This document shows, piece after piece, positions 6,472-12,402 of a stretch of DNA of 12,692 nt; within the stretch, counting starts at the first letter, position 1, and each line of letters starts with the position of its first letter. The translations under genes were made by a program, and so were the position numbers. The notes under the pieces are model-generated. The model ran no database searches, was not told the origin of the DNA, and saw only the letters and a list, made by a program, of their open reading frames with translations. The DNA is from Clostridiales bacterium DTU092 (lineage in GTDB: Bacteria > Bacillota > Clostridia > Caldicoprobacterales > Caldicoprobacteraceae), in contig LFTM01000278.1 of NCBI GenBank assembly GCA_001513505.1, positions 1 through 12,692 on the forward strand, in the 5' to 3' direction.

Positions 6472-6506
6472 TCGGGGAATTTCAAAAAAACTTTGAAATT
6501 CCCCGA
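6472..6506 (+). terminator. Perfect 15-bp hairpin after ytxC
   Basis: TCGGGGAATTTCAAA (6472-6486) and TTTGAAATTCCCCGA (6492-6506) are perfect reverse complements around a 5-base loop. It probably ends the ytxC transcript, although the bases that follow (TTGCTTACTATTG) are not a proper U-tract. The thrS promoter begins only 11 bases downstream. Confidence 0.65.
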
Positions 6507-6516
6507 TTGCTTACTA

Positions 6517-6545
6517 TTGACTTTTTAAACATGCAAGGTTATAAT
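6517..6545 (+). promoter_or_regulatory. Sigma-A promoter of thrS
   Basis: TTGACT (6517-6522) and TATAAT (6540-6545) are spaced by exactly 17 bases, close to the sigma-A consensus. Transcription should begin near 6552, giving a leader of about 305 bases that carries the T-box. Confidence 0.88.
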
Positions 6546-6551
6546 GACTAA

Positions 6552-6807
6552 TAATATTTATGAAAGAGTTAGTGTTGAAAGCCATTATCATAGTATCATG
6601 CAATGATAAGGAAGAGTAGATCGGAAACCGATGGCAGAGAGGGGATGTCATGGGCTGGAAGCATTCCCCATTAGGTCCGATTGAAGACCACCCTTTGAGC
6701 ATGTGGATAGCCCCGTTAACGGCTGCTTTGAGGTGGATCCTTTCCAGGATCAATAAGGGTGGAACCGCGGGTATCCTCTCGTCCCTTTATCGGACGGGAG
6801 GTTTTTT
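6552..6807 (+). promoter_or_regulatory. Threonine-specific T-box riboswitch leader
   Basis: The leader binds tRNA-Thr. Uncharged tRNA stabilises an antiterminator and lets transcription continue into thrS. The T-box sequence AAGGGTGGAACCGCG is at 6755-6769, and its UGGA bulge pairs with the tRNA acceptor end. In Stem I, AGTA (6615-6618) opposes the specifier side and ATCGG (6620-6624) pairs with CCGAT (6677-6681). Immediately 3' the specifier loop reads GAAG-ACC-A, so the Thr codon ACC is at 6687-6689, followed by the usual purine. The antiterminator base is AGGAT (6746-6750) with ATCCT (6773-6777). It competes with the terminator stem that uses the same ATCCT region. The match between the specifier and the downstream gene makes this call very secure. 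Confidence 0.97.
6775..6807 (+). terminator. T-box-controlled terminator before thrS
   Basis: CCTCTCGTCC (6775-6784) pairs with GGACGGGAGG (6792-6801), including one G-U, over a 7-base loop, followed by six T residues (6802-6807). Part of its left arm is also needed for the antiterminator, so the two structures exclude each other. Confidence 0.95.
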
Positions 6808-6856
6808 AATTATGTTCGAACTCTAATATTATGTTTAAAGAAAGGGTGAGTTATAG

Positions 6857-8764
6857 ATGGTGGAAGTAGTGTTGAAGGATGGTTCAAAAAAGCAGTATCC
6901 TAAAGGGATACACGTATATGAAATTGCAAAGGATTTAAGTCCGAAAATCTATAGGCAAGCGCTGGCAGCTGAGGTGAACGGCAAGACAGTGGACCTTTCC
7001 TATAAAATTAATGAAGATTGTGAGTTGAATATATTAGCTTTTGATGACGAGCCGGGCAAAAAAGCCTTCTGGCATACTTCATCACATATCCTGGCACAGG
7101 CGGTACAGAGGTTGTTTCCCGATGCCAAACTGGCAATCGGTCCTGCAGTGGATAACGGATTTTATTACGACTTTGATGTTGAGACGCCGTTTTCCACCGA
7201 AGATCTGCAGGCCATTGAAGAGGAGATGCAAAAAATTATTAAAGATGACCTGCAACTGGAAAGGTTTGAACTTCCAAGGGAAGAAGCCGTTGCCCTTATG
7301 AAGGAGAAGGGCGAATCTTATAAGGTGGAACTTATTGAAGAGCTGCCTGATGATGCGGTGATATCCTTTTACAGGCAGGGTGATTTTGTGGATCTATGTG
7401 CGGGGCCCCATATTCCTTCTACGGGCCGGGTAAAAGCCATTAAGCTGCTGAGCGTAGCCGGTGCCTACTGGCGCGGAGATGAAAGGAACAAGATGCTCCA
7501 GCGTATATACGGCGTATCTTTTCCAAAGAAAAGCATGTTGGATGAACACCTGCAACGCCTGGAGGAAGCAAAAAAGAGGGATCACAGGAAGCTTGGCCGG
7601 GAGCTTGATCTGTTTAGCCTTCATGAAGAAGGACCTGGATTCCCGTTTTTCCATCCAAAAGGGACGATTATCTTCAATCAGCTTGTGGACTTCTGGAGGA
7701 AGGAGCATGTGAAGAGGGGATATCAGGAGATTAAAACTCCGATTATATTGAATAGAGATCTATGGGTTCGTTCCGGACACTGGGATCATTACAGGGAAAA
7801 TATGTATTTTACAAAAATAGATGATGAAGATTTTGCCATTAAGCCTATGAACTGTCCGGGAAGTATGATACTGTACAAACGCAGGATATACAGTTACAGG
7901 GATCTGCCTCTCAGGGTAGGCGAACTGGGATTGGTTCACAGACATGAGCTGTCGGGTGTACTGCACGGTCTGATGCGTGTACGGTATTTTACCCAGGATG
8001 ATGCACATATTTTCATGCTGCCCGAGCAGATTGGCGATGAAATTCTGGGTGTTATTGATCTGGTGGATTATTTCTACAGCATATTTGGTTTTAAATATCA
8101 TGTTGAACTGTCTACCAGACCGGAGAATTCAATGGGTTCCGACGAGGATTGGGAGATGGCTACCAATGCCCTGGAAGAGGCCTTGAAAGCCAAAGGGCTT
8201 GACTATAAGATCAATGAAGGTGATGGCGCTTTTTACGGACCTAAAATTGATTTTCATCTGGAGGACAGCCTGGGCAGAACCTGGCAGTGCGGAACTATCC
8301 AGCTTGATTTTCAGATGCCCGAAAGGTTTGACCTGACTTATATTGGTTCGGATGGGGAGAAGCACCGCCCGGTTATGATCCACCGTGTTGTATATGGAAG
8401 TATTGAGAGATTCATTGGTATTCTGATTGAACATTTTGCCGGGGCGTTTCCTGTCTGGTTGGCTCCCGTTCAGGTTCGCATATTGACCATAACTGACAGA
8501 ACCAATTCCTACGCTCAGGAATTGGCGAAGAAGTTTAGTGATGCAGATATAAGGGTGGAAACCGATTTAAGAAATGAGAAGATAGGATATAAAATAAGGG
8601 AGGCACAGACCGAAAAGATTCCCTATATGCTGGTAGTGGGGGATAAAGAAATGGAAAACGGAACGGTAGCCGTCCGTGCCCGCGGCAAAGGAGATCTTGG
8701 TGCTATGCCGGTGGATGAGTTTCTGAATAAGATACTAGATGAAATTCGTACCAAGTCTATGTAG
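6857..8764 (+). CDS. thrS: Threonyl-tRNA synthetase
   Basis: This 635-residue class II synthetase charges tRNA-Thr. It has full length and the standard domain order. The TGS domain occupies about residues 1-62. The editing domain carries HTSSH (73-77) and CAGPH (181-185), which supply the editing-site histidines and cysteine. The catalytic core has motif 1 around GFPFFHPKG (261-269) and motif 2 in HRHELSGVLHGLMRVR (361-376). Motif 3 is GSIERFIGILIEH (514-526). The zinc ligands that recognise threonine are visible as C333 (MNCPGSM), H384 (DDAHIF) and H509 (MIHRVV). The C-terminal anticodon-binding domain starts near 535. The ATG follows AAAGGGTGAG. Expression is set by the T-box leader directly upstream. 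Motif 2 reads HRHELSG rather than the more familiar HRNEPSG, a variant that I regard as within normal family range. Confidence 0.98.
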   Translation: MVEVVLKDGSKKQYPKGIHVYEIAKDLSPKIYRQALAAEVNGKTVDLSYKINEDCELNILAFDDEPGKKAFWHTSSHILAQAVQRLFPDAKLAIGPAVDNGFYYDFDVETPFSTEDLQAIEEEMQKIIKDDLQLERFELPREEAVALMKEKGESYKVELIEELPDDAVISFYRQGDFVDLCAGPHIPSTGRVKAIKLLSVAGAYWRGDERNKMLQRIYGVSFPKKSMLDEHLQRLEEAKKRDHRKLGRELDLFSLHEEGPGFPFFHPKGTIIFNQLVDFWRKEHVKRGYQEIKTPIILNRDLWVRSGHWDHYRENMYFTKIDDEDFAIKPMNCPGSMILYKRRIYSYRDLPLRVGELGLVHRHELSGVLHGLMRVRYFTQDDAHIFMLPEQIGDEILGVIDLVDYFYSIFGFKYHVELSTRPENSMGSDEDWEMATNALEEALKAKGLDYKINEGDGAFYGPKIDFHLEDSLGRTWQCGTIQLDFQMPERFDLTYIGSDGEKHRPVMIHRVVYGSIERFIGILIEHFAGAFPVWLAPVQVRILTITDRTNSYAQELAKKFSDADIRVETDLRNEKIGYKIREAQTEKIPYMLVVGDKEMENGTVAVRARGKGDLGAMPVDEFLNKILDEIRTKSM

Positions 8765-8957
8765 CGGATATATGTTATAAGCATTGTTCATGATATTCTG
8801 TCTGGTTGAGCGTATCTTATGCCTGAGGAATATTATGGGCATGAAGAATATTATGGAAATCACCTTGAACTCCAGTGATTGAAATAACATTCTTCACAGA
8901 TTCTTCAGGAACATTAAGCGATTTATTCAAATTTCTTCAAAATTGCAATAAAAATAT
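8765..8957. other. thrS-infC spacer with one repeat copy
   Basis: No gene is seen. A small imperfect hairpin (CTTATGCC near 8817 against GGCATGAAG) precedes the repeat at 8843-8895, and AT-rich DNA follows up to the infC promoter. No classical thrS terminator with a U-tract is evident, so either the repeat serves that purpose or thrS transcripts read on. Confidence 0.5.
8843..8895. repeat. 53-bp hairpin copy of the palindromic repeat
   Basis: The left arm (8843-8863) and right arm (8875-8895) match as reverse complements at 17 of 21 positions around the 11-base loop CTTGAACTCCA. Three of the four mismatches cluster, placing GGA opposite GAA, and the AATCAC/GTGATT stem above is perfect. It shares the 12-mer CTCCAGTGATTG with the copy at 3808-3819. 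Confidence 0.8.
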
Positions 8958-8985
8958 TTGACAAAGTATTAAGCGGTGTGATAAA
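8958..8985 (+). promoter_or_regulatory. Promoter of the infC-rpmI-rplT operon
   Basis: A perfect TTGACA (8958-8963) is followed after 16 bases by GATAAA (8980-8985), with TG at 8977-8978 forming an extended -10. The predicted start near 8992 coincides with the first base-paired segment of the L20 leader. Confidence 0.75.
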
Positions 8986-8991
8986 CTATTT

Positions 8992-9130
8992 CAGCAAACA
9001 AGAAGAAGCTATCCACTTCTCACCTTCCGGCGATAGAGCCAGGAAGGTTAATATGGTCCGTTGTATTGTATGTTGGCGTAATGTTGTCAAATTAATAAAG
9101 AGTGGGTAGTTGTTTGCACCCACTCTTTTG
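8992..9130 (+). promoter_or_regulatory. L20-type leader (transcription attenuator of the infC operon)
   Basis: In Firmicutes, ribosomal protein L20 binds a leader upstream of infC and promotes premature termination, so the operon responds to excess L20. Here a strong hairpin ACCTTCC-GGC (9022-9031) pairs with GCC-A-GGAAGGT (9038-9048) over the loop GATAGA. Two 5' segments can pair with adjacent 3' segments. CTATCCACT (9009-9017) pairs with AGTGGGTAG (9101-9109), and GCAAACAA (8994-9001) with TTGTTTGC (9110-9117). This long helix covers the left arm and loop of the terminator and would act as the antiterminator. The assignment rests on position, architecture and the presence of rplT in the operon. 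Confidence 0.88.
9097..9129 (+). terminator. Attenuator terminator in the infC leader
   Basis: AAAGAGTGGGT (9097-9107) pairs perfectly with ACCCACTCTTT (9118-9128) over a 10-base loop, followed by TTTGTTTT-type T-rich sequence. It stands about 30 bases before infC, so it acts as an attenuator and not as the end of a gene. Confidence 0.92.
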
Positions 9131-9157
9131 TTTTATTAAATCCGGGGGTGAATTGTT

Positions 9158-9670
9158 ATCAGCAATAGAGAATTAATGGTAAATGAACAGATTAGGGACA
9201 AGGAAGTAAGGGTTATCAGCGAAAATGGCGAGCAGCTGGGTATTATGCCGATTGAGAAAGCTCTGGAACTGGCAGAAGAGAGGCAGCTGGATTTGGTTAA
9301 AGTGGCTCCTAAAGCGAAGCCTCCTGTGTGCAAAATTATGGACTACGGGAAATACATGTTCGAGTTGGGCAAAAAGGAAAAAGAAGCACGAAAAAATCAG
9401 AAGATAATCAGTGTAAAAGAAGTACGATTGTCTGCCTCCATTGAAGATCATGATTTGGGCGTGAAGGCAAGAAATGCTGATAAGTTTTTGAAAGCAGGCA
9501 ATAAGGTAAAGGTATCTATTCGATTTAGAGGGCGTGAAATGTCCCACAGTGAAGTTGGCTATGAAATTATGGAAAAATTCATTTCTATGCTTTCAGTGAA
9601 TGCGGTTGTAGAACGAAAACCCAGACTGGAAGGATGGAATATGATTATGATATTAGCCCCAGGCGATTAG
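9158..9670 (+). CDS. infC: Translation initiation factor IF-3
   Basis: IF-3 binds the 30S subunit, keeps it apart from the 50S and checks the start codon-initiator tRNA match. The N-terminal domain shows VNEQIRDKEVRVI and the conserved linker KAKPPVCKIMDYGK; the basic KKEKEARKNQK stretch leads into the C-terminal domain with EVRLS, KVSIRFRGREM and ILAPGD. The start is unusual. ATG 9176 lacks a ribosome binding site and would cut the conserved N-terminus. In frame upstream, before the TGA at 9149, are ATT (9152) and ATC (9158). GGGGGT (9144-9149) lies 8 bases before ATC 9158 but only 2 before ATT 9152. I therefore favour the ATC, giving 170 residues. Rare AUU/AUC starts on infC are the known basis of IF-3 autoregulation. 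It is the first gene of the operon with rpmI and rplT. Confidence 0.95.
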   Translation: MSNRELMVNEQIRDKEVRVISENGEQLGIMPIEKALELAEERQLDLVKVAPKAKPPVCKIMDYGKYMFELGKKEKEARKNQKIISVKEVRLSASIEDHDLGVKARNADKFLKAGNKVKVSIRFRGREMSHSEVGYEIMEKFISMLSVNAVVERKPRLEGWNMIMILAPGD

Positions 9671-9692
9671 AGTAATGAGAGGAGGATTATAT

Positions 9693-9890
9693 ATGCCAAA
9701 AATTAAGACCCACCGTGGAGCAGCTAAGAGATTCTTACTGACCAAAAGCGGAAAAATTAAGAGGGCTAAGGCGTACAAAAGTCATCTGCTTACTAAAAAG
9801 ACTTCAAAGCGTAAAAGAGGGTTAAGAAAAGAAGCATATGTAAGCGCAGCAGATGCAGCGAATATCAAAAAGCTGATTCCGTATAAATAA
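9693..9890 (+). CDS. rpmI: 50S ribosomal protein L35
   Basis: This 65-residue, very basic protein is a component of the large ribosomal subunit. MPKIKTHRGAAKRF at the N-terminus, GKIKRAKAYKSH in the middle and YVSAADAANIKKLIPYK at the C-terminus are diagnostic. ATG 9693 is the right start: GGAGG (9681-9685) lies 7 bases upstream and the protein then begins with the universal MPK. An in-frame ATG at 9675 would run through the ribosome binding site. It lies 22 bp after infC and 24 bp before rplT. Confidence 0.98.
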   Translation: MPKIKTHRGAAKRFLLTKSGKIKRAKAYKSHLLTKKTSKRKRGLRKEAYVSAADAANIKKLIPYK

Positions 9891-9914
9891 ACATGGCTTA
9901 AAGGAGGTAGGATC

Positions 9915-10274
9915 ATGGCAAGGGTAAAAAATGCATTAAACGCCAGAAAGAAACATAAAAAAGTTCTTAAACTTGCTAAGGGATATTATGGCGCAAAAAG
10001 CAAACAGTTCAGAGCCGCCAACCAGGCTGTAATGAAATCACTGGCGTATGCCTATGTCGGAAGAAAATTGAAGAAAAGAGATTTCCGCAAACTATGGATT
10101 ACTCGTATAAATGCGGCAGCCAGACAGAATGGTCTAAGCTACAGCCGTTTCATTAATGGATTGCGTTTAGCGGGAATCCAGATTGATAGAAAAATACTTG
10201 CTGATATGGCTGTTAATGACCAGTCCGGTTTTGCACAACTGGTTGACATAGCCAAGGAAAAGCTGCAGGCATAA
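9915..10274 (+). CDS. rplT: 50S ribosomal protein L20
   Basis: This 119-residue protein binds 23S rRNA early in 50S assembly and, in Firmicutes, represses its own operon through the leader at 8992-9130. The N-terminal basic extension MARVKNALNARKKHKKVLKLAKGYYG is followed by the globular C-terminal domain with RKLWITRINAAARQNGLSYS and INGLRLAGIQIDRKILADMA. AAGGAGGT at about 9901-9908 is a near-perfect ribosome binding site. The N-terminus reads VKNALNARKK where most homologues have VKRGVNARKK-like sequence, a small deviation. It is the last gene before a strong terminator. Confidence 0.98.
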   Translation: MARVKNALNARKKHKKVLKLAKGYYGAKSKQFRAANQAVMKSLAYAYVGRKLKKRDFRKLWITRINAAARQNGLSYSRFINGLRLAGIQIDRKILADMAVNDQSGFAQLVDIAKEKLQA

Positions 10275-10295
10275 TAAATCATAAAACTATCATCA

Positions 10296-10325
10296 AAAGA
10301 CCTCATGTGAGGTCTTTGACTTTTT
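10296..10325 (+). terminator. Terminator of the infC-rpmI-rplT operon
   Basis: AAAGACCTC (10296-10304) and GAGGTCTTT (10309-10317) are perfect reverse complements over a 4-base loop, followed by GACTTTTT (10318-10325). It lies about 20 bases after rplT and separates the ribosomal operon from ktrB. Confidence 0.9.
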
Positions 10326-10343
10326 GTGAAGAAAATATATGAA
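10316..10343 (+). promoter_or_regulatory. Possible ktrB promoter overlapping the rplT terminator
   Basis: TTGACT (10316-10321), inside the terminator tail, and TATGAA (10338-10343) are 16 bases apart. Initiation would fall near 10350, just before the GGAGG at 10352-10356. The -10 is only a 4-of-6 match, so this is tentative. Some promoter is needed here if the terminator is efficient. Confidence 0.35.
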
Positions 10344-10364
10344 ACAGTTACGGAGGCAAAAGTT

Positions 10365-11717
10365 TTGTTGGGTCTGGCTAAAGAGAAGAGGATAAGGCTA
10401 ATTCCTACTCAGGTATTGGTCCTGGGTTTTGCATCCATAATAATCGTGGGTGCTATACTCCTCGCTCTTCCTATAGCATCAAGTGCAGGGAAAAGCATAG
10501 GGTTTCTCAATGCCGTGTTTGAAGCTACTTCAGCGGTATGCGTTACCGGACTTGTGGTGGTGGATACAGGAAGGGATTTAAGCTTGTTTGGTCAGATGGT
10601 CATAATTACTCTAATCCAGATTGGCGGATTAGGATTTATGACTATGGCTACTTTGGTTTTCCTTATCCTGGGGAAGAGAATAACTTTAAGGGAGAGACTG
10701 GTGATTCAGGAAGCTCTTAACGAGTTTAACCTGCAAGGGGTTGTGCGCTTAACCAAAAGTATTATTGGCATAACCTTCCTTATTGAAGGCATTGGTGCAA
10801 TGGTCCTTGCCACAAGGTTTATTCCCATGTATGGACTTGTGAAAGGCATATACTACAGTATTTTTCATGCTATTTCTGCTTTTTGTAATGCCGGATTTGA
10901 CATCATGGGAGACTATAAGAATTTTATTGAGCATACCGATGATTTTATTATAAACTTTGCTCTGATGAGTTTAATCATCCTTGGTGGACTCGGGTTTTAC
11001 GTTTTACTGGATATCTCCCGGAACAGACGTTTTAGAAAATGGTCCTTGCATACCAAGCTGGTTGTTTGTGTTACAACAGCTTTAATTGGGCTGGGTGCTC
11101 TGTTCTTTTTAGTTGTTGAATTTAACAATCCCGGTACGTTAGGGAATTATAGCTGGAAGGGTAAGTTCCTGGGAGCGCTGTTTCAATCTGTGACCACCAG
11201 GACAGCTGGCTTTAATACCATCGATCAGGCTGCCCTTACTGACGCATCCAAGTTTATGTCCACCATTCTGATGCTAATAGGAGCTTCATCTGCAAGCACA
11301 GGCGGTGGAATCAAGACCACCACCGTCACCGTACTTTTGCTTACAGTATTCAGCATCATTCGTGGAAAACAGGATACAGAAATTTTTGGCAGGAGAATTC
11401 CCGGTACCGTTGTAAGAAAGGCATTGGCTATAGTTACTATAAATCTTACCATTTTTATTATGGTTAGCATGATTTTATCTTTGATAGAATCCTATCCGCT
11501 GATTGATTTGTTGTACGAGACCGCATCGGCACTTGGTACCGTAGGGTTGGCAACTTTTTATAATAATGCATTGAGCTCTGTCAGCAAAATTCTTATTATA
11601 TTGAGCATGTTTGCCGGCAGGGTAGGGCCTCTTACACTTACCCTCGCATTAGCAATGCGGTTGTCCAGGGATAAAGGTATCCTTAAGTATCCTGAAGAGA
11701 AAGTGATGGTCGGTTGA
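10365..11717 (+). CDS. ktrB: Potassium uptake protein, TrkH/KtrB family membrane subunit
   Basis: This is the ion-translocating subunit of a Ktr/Trk potassium transporter, about 450 residues with four pore-loop repeats. Counted from the TTG start, the filter segments are TSAVCVTGL (55-63), SAFCNAGF (171-178), TTRTAGFNT (277-285) and SALGTVGL (388-395). Each has the family glycine at the filter. SSASTGGGIKTTT (308-320) is the intramembrane loop that gates KtrB. I favour TTG 10365 because GGAGG (10352-10356) is 8 bases upstream. The longer frame from GTG 10326 adds 13 residues but starts at the end of the rplT terminator and lacks a well-placed ribosome binding site. The short N-terminus before the first helix (LIPTQVLVLGF) is normal for KtrB. 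The regulatory partner ktrA follows 13 bp downstream. K+ uptake with Na+ coupling is typical of the family but not demonstrable here. Confidence 0.93.
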   Translation: MLGLAKEKRIRLIPTQVLVLGFASIIIVGAILLALPIASSAGKSIGFLNAVFEATSAVCVTGLVVVDTGRDLSLFGQMVIITLIQIGGLGFMTMATLVFLILGKRITLRERLVIQEALNEFNLQGVVRLTKSIIGITFLIEGIGAMVLATRFIPMYGLVKGIYYSIFHAISAFCNAGFDIMGDYKNFIEHTDDFIINFALMSLIILGGLGFYVLLDISRNRRFRKWSLHTKLVVCVTTALIGLGALFFLVVEFNNPGTLGNYSWKGKFLGALFQSVTTRTAGFNTIDQAALTDASKFMSTILMLIGASSASTGGGIKTTTVTVLLLTVFSIIRGKQDTEIFGRRIPGTVVRKALAIVTINLTIFIMVSMILSLIESYPLIDLLYETASALGTVGLATFYNNALSSVSKILIILSMFAGRVGPLTLTLALAMRLSRDKGILKYPEEKVMVG

Positions 11718-11730
11718 GGAGGTATAAAAA

Positions 11731-12387
11731 ATGAAACAGTTTGCCGTTATCGGTATTGGCCGTTTTGGTTCAAGCGTTGCAAAGACCCTTTATTCCCTCG
11801 GGCATGATGTTCTTGCTATTGATAAAGATGGGGATAAGGTTCAGGAGATATCGGATTATGTAACCCATGCTGTAGAAGCTGATGCTACTGACGAAGAAGC
11901 ATTGAAAACACTGGGTCTGCGAAACTTTGATGCGGTTGTTGTGACTGTCGGTTCAGATATACGGTCAAGCATTCTGGCTACGCTGCTTTGCAAGGAGCTG
12001 GGTGTCAGATTCATTGTGGGGAAAGCACATGATGATCTCCATGCAAAAGTATTATATAAAATAGGCGTTGACAAGGTGGTATTTCCCGAGCGGGATATGG
12101 GTATGAAATTGGCTCATAGTCTGGCGTCATATAATATACTTGATTATATAGAGCTTGCATCTGATTATAGTCTGGTGGAACTTACTGCCATACCGGAATG
12201 GGTGGGGAAATCCCTCGGACAGCTTGATATGCGGCGGGAGTTCGGACTGAATGTCGTGGCCATTAAGCATAATGATGAGATTTTGATATCCCCCAAAGGG
12301 GATGATGTTATAAATCAGGATGATGTACTGGTGGTAATCGGTAAGAATAGTGACATAAGAAGACTGGAGAATAAGACTTTAGATTAG
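11731..12387 (+). CDS. ktrA: Potassium uptake regulatory subunit, TrkA/KtrA family
   Basis: This 218-residue cytoplasmic RCK protein forms a ring on the KtrB dimer and gates it in response to bound nucleotides. The N-terminal Rossmann domain shows the GIGRFGSS dinucleotide-binding motif (8-15), an acidic D31 at the end of the second strand, and EADATDEEAL (49-58). The C-terminal TrkA_C/RCK_C domain spans about 135-218 (ELASDYSLVELTAIPEWVGKSLGQL and DDVLVVIGKNSDIRRLE). It is a single-RCK KtrA-type protein, not the double-RCK E. coli TrkA type. GAGGAGGT (11716-11723) overlaps the ktrB stop codon and lies 7 bases before the ATG, so the two genes are translated from one message. Confidence 0.95.
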   Translation: MKQFAVIGIGRFGSSVAKTLYSLGHDVLAIDKDGDKVQEISDYVTHAVEADATDEEALKTLGLRNFDAVVVTVGSDIRSSILATLLCKELGVRFIVGKAHDDLHAKVLYKIGVDKVVFPERDMGMKLAHSLASYNILDYIELASDYSLVELTAIPEWVGKSLGQLDMRREFGLNVVAIKHNDEILISPKGDDVINQDDVLVVIGKNSDIRRLENKTLD

Positions 12388-12402
12388 GGGATGTGAGAAT
12401 TC

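Noticed and set aside
7041..7712. Additional + strand frames inside thrS
   Set aside because: They overlap the editing-domain coding sequence in another frame and encode no recognisable protein.
9675..9692. Upstream ATG for L35
   Set aside because: It would translate the ribosome binding site and add six residues before the universal MPK start.
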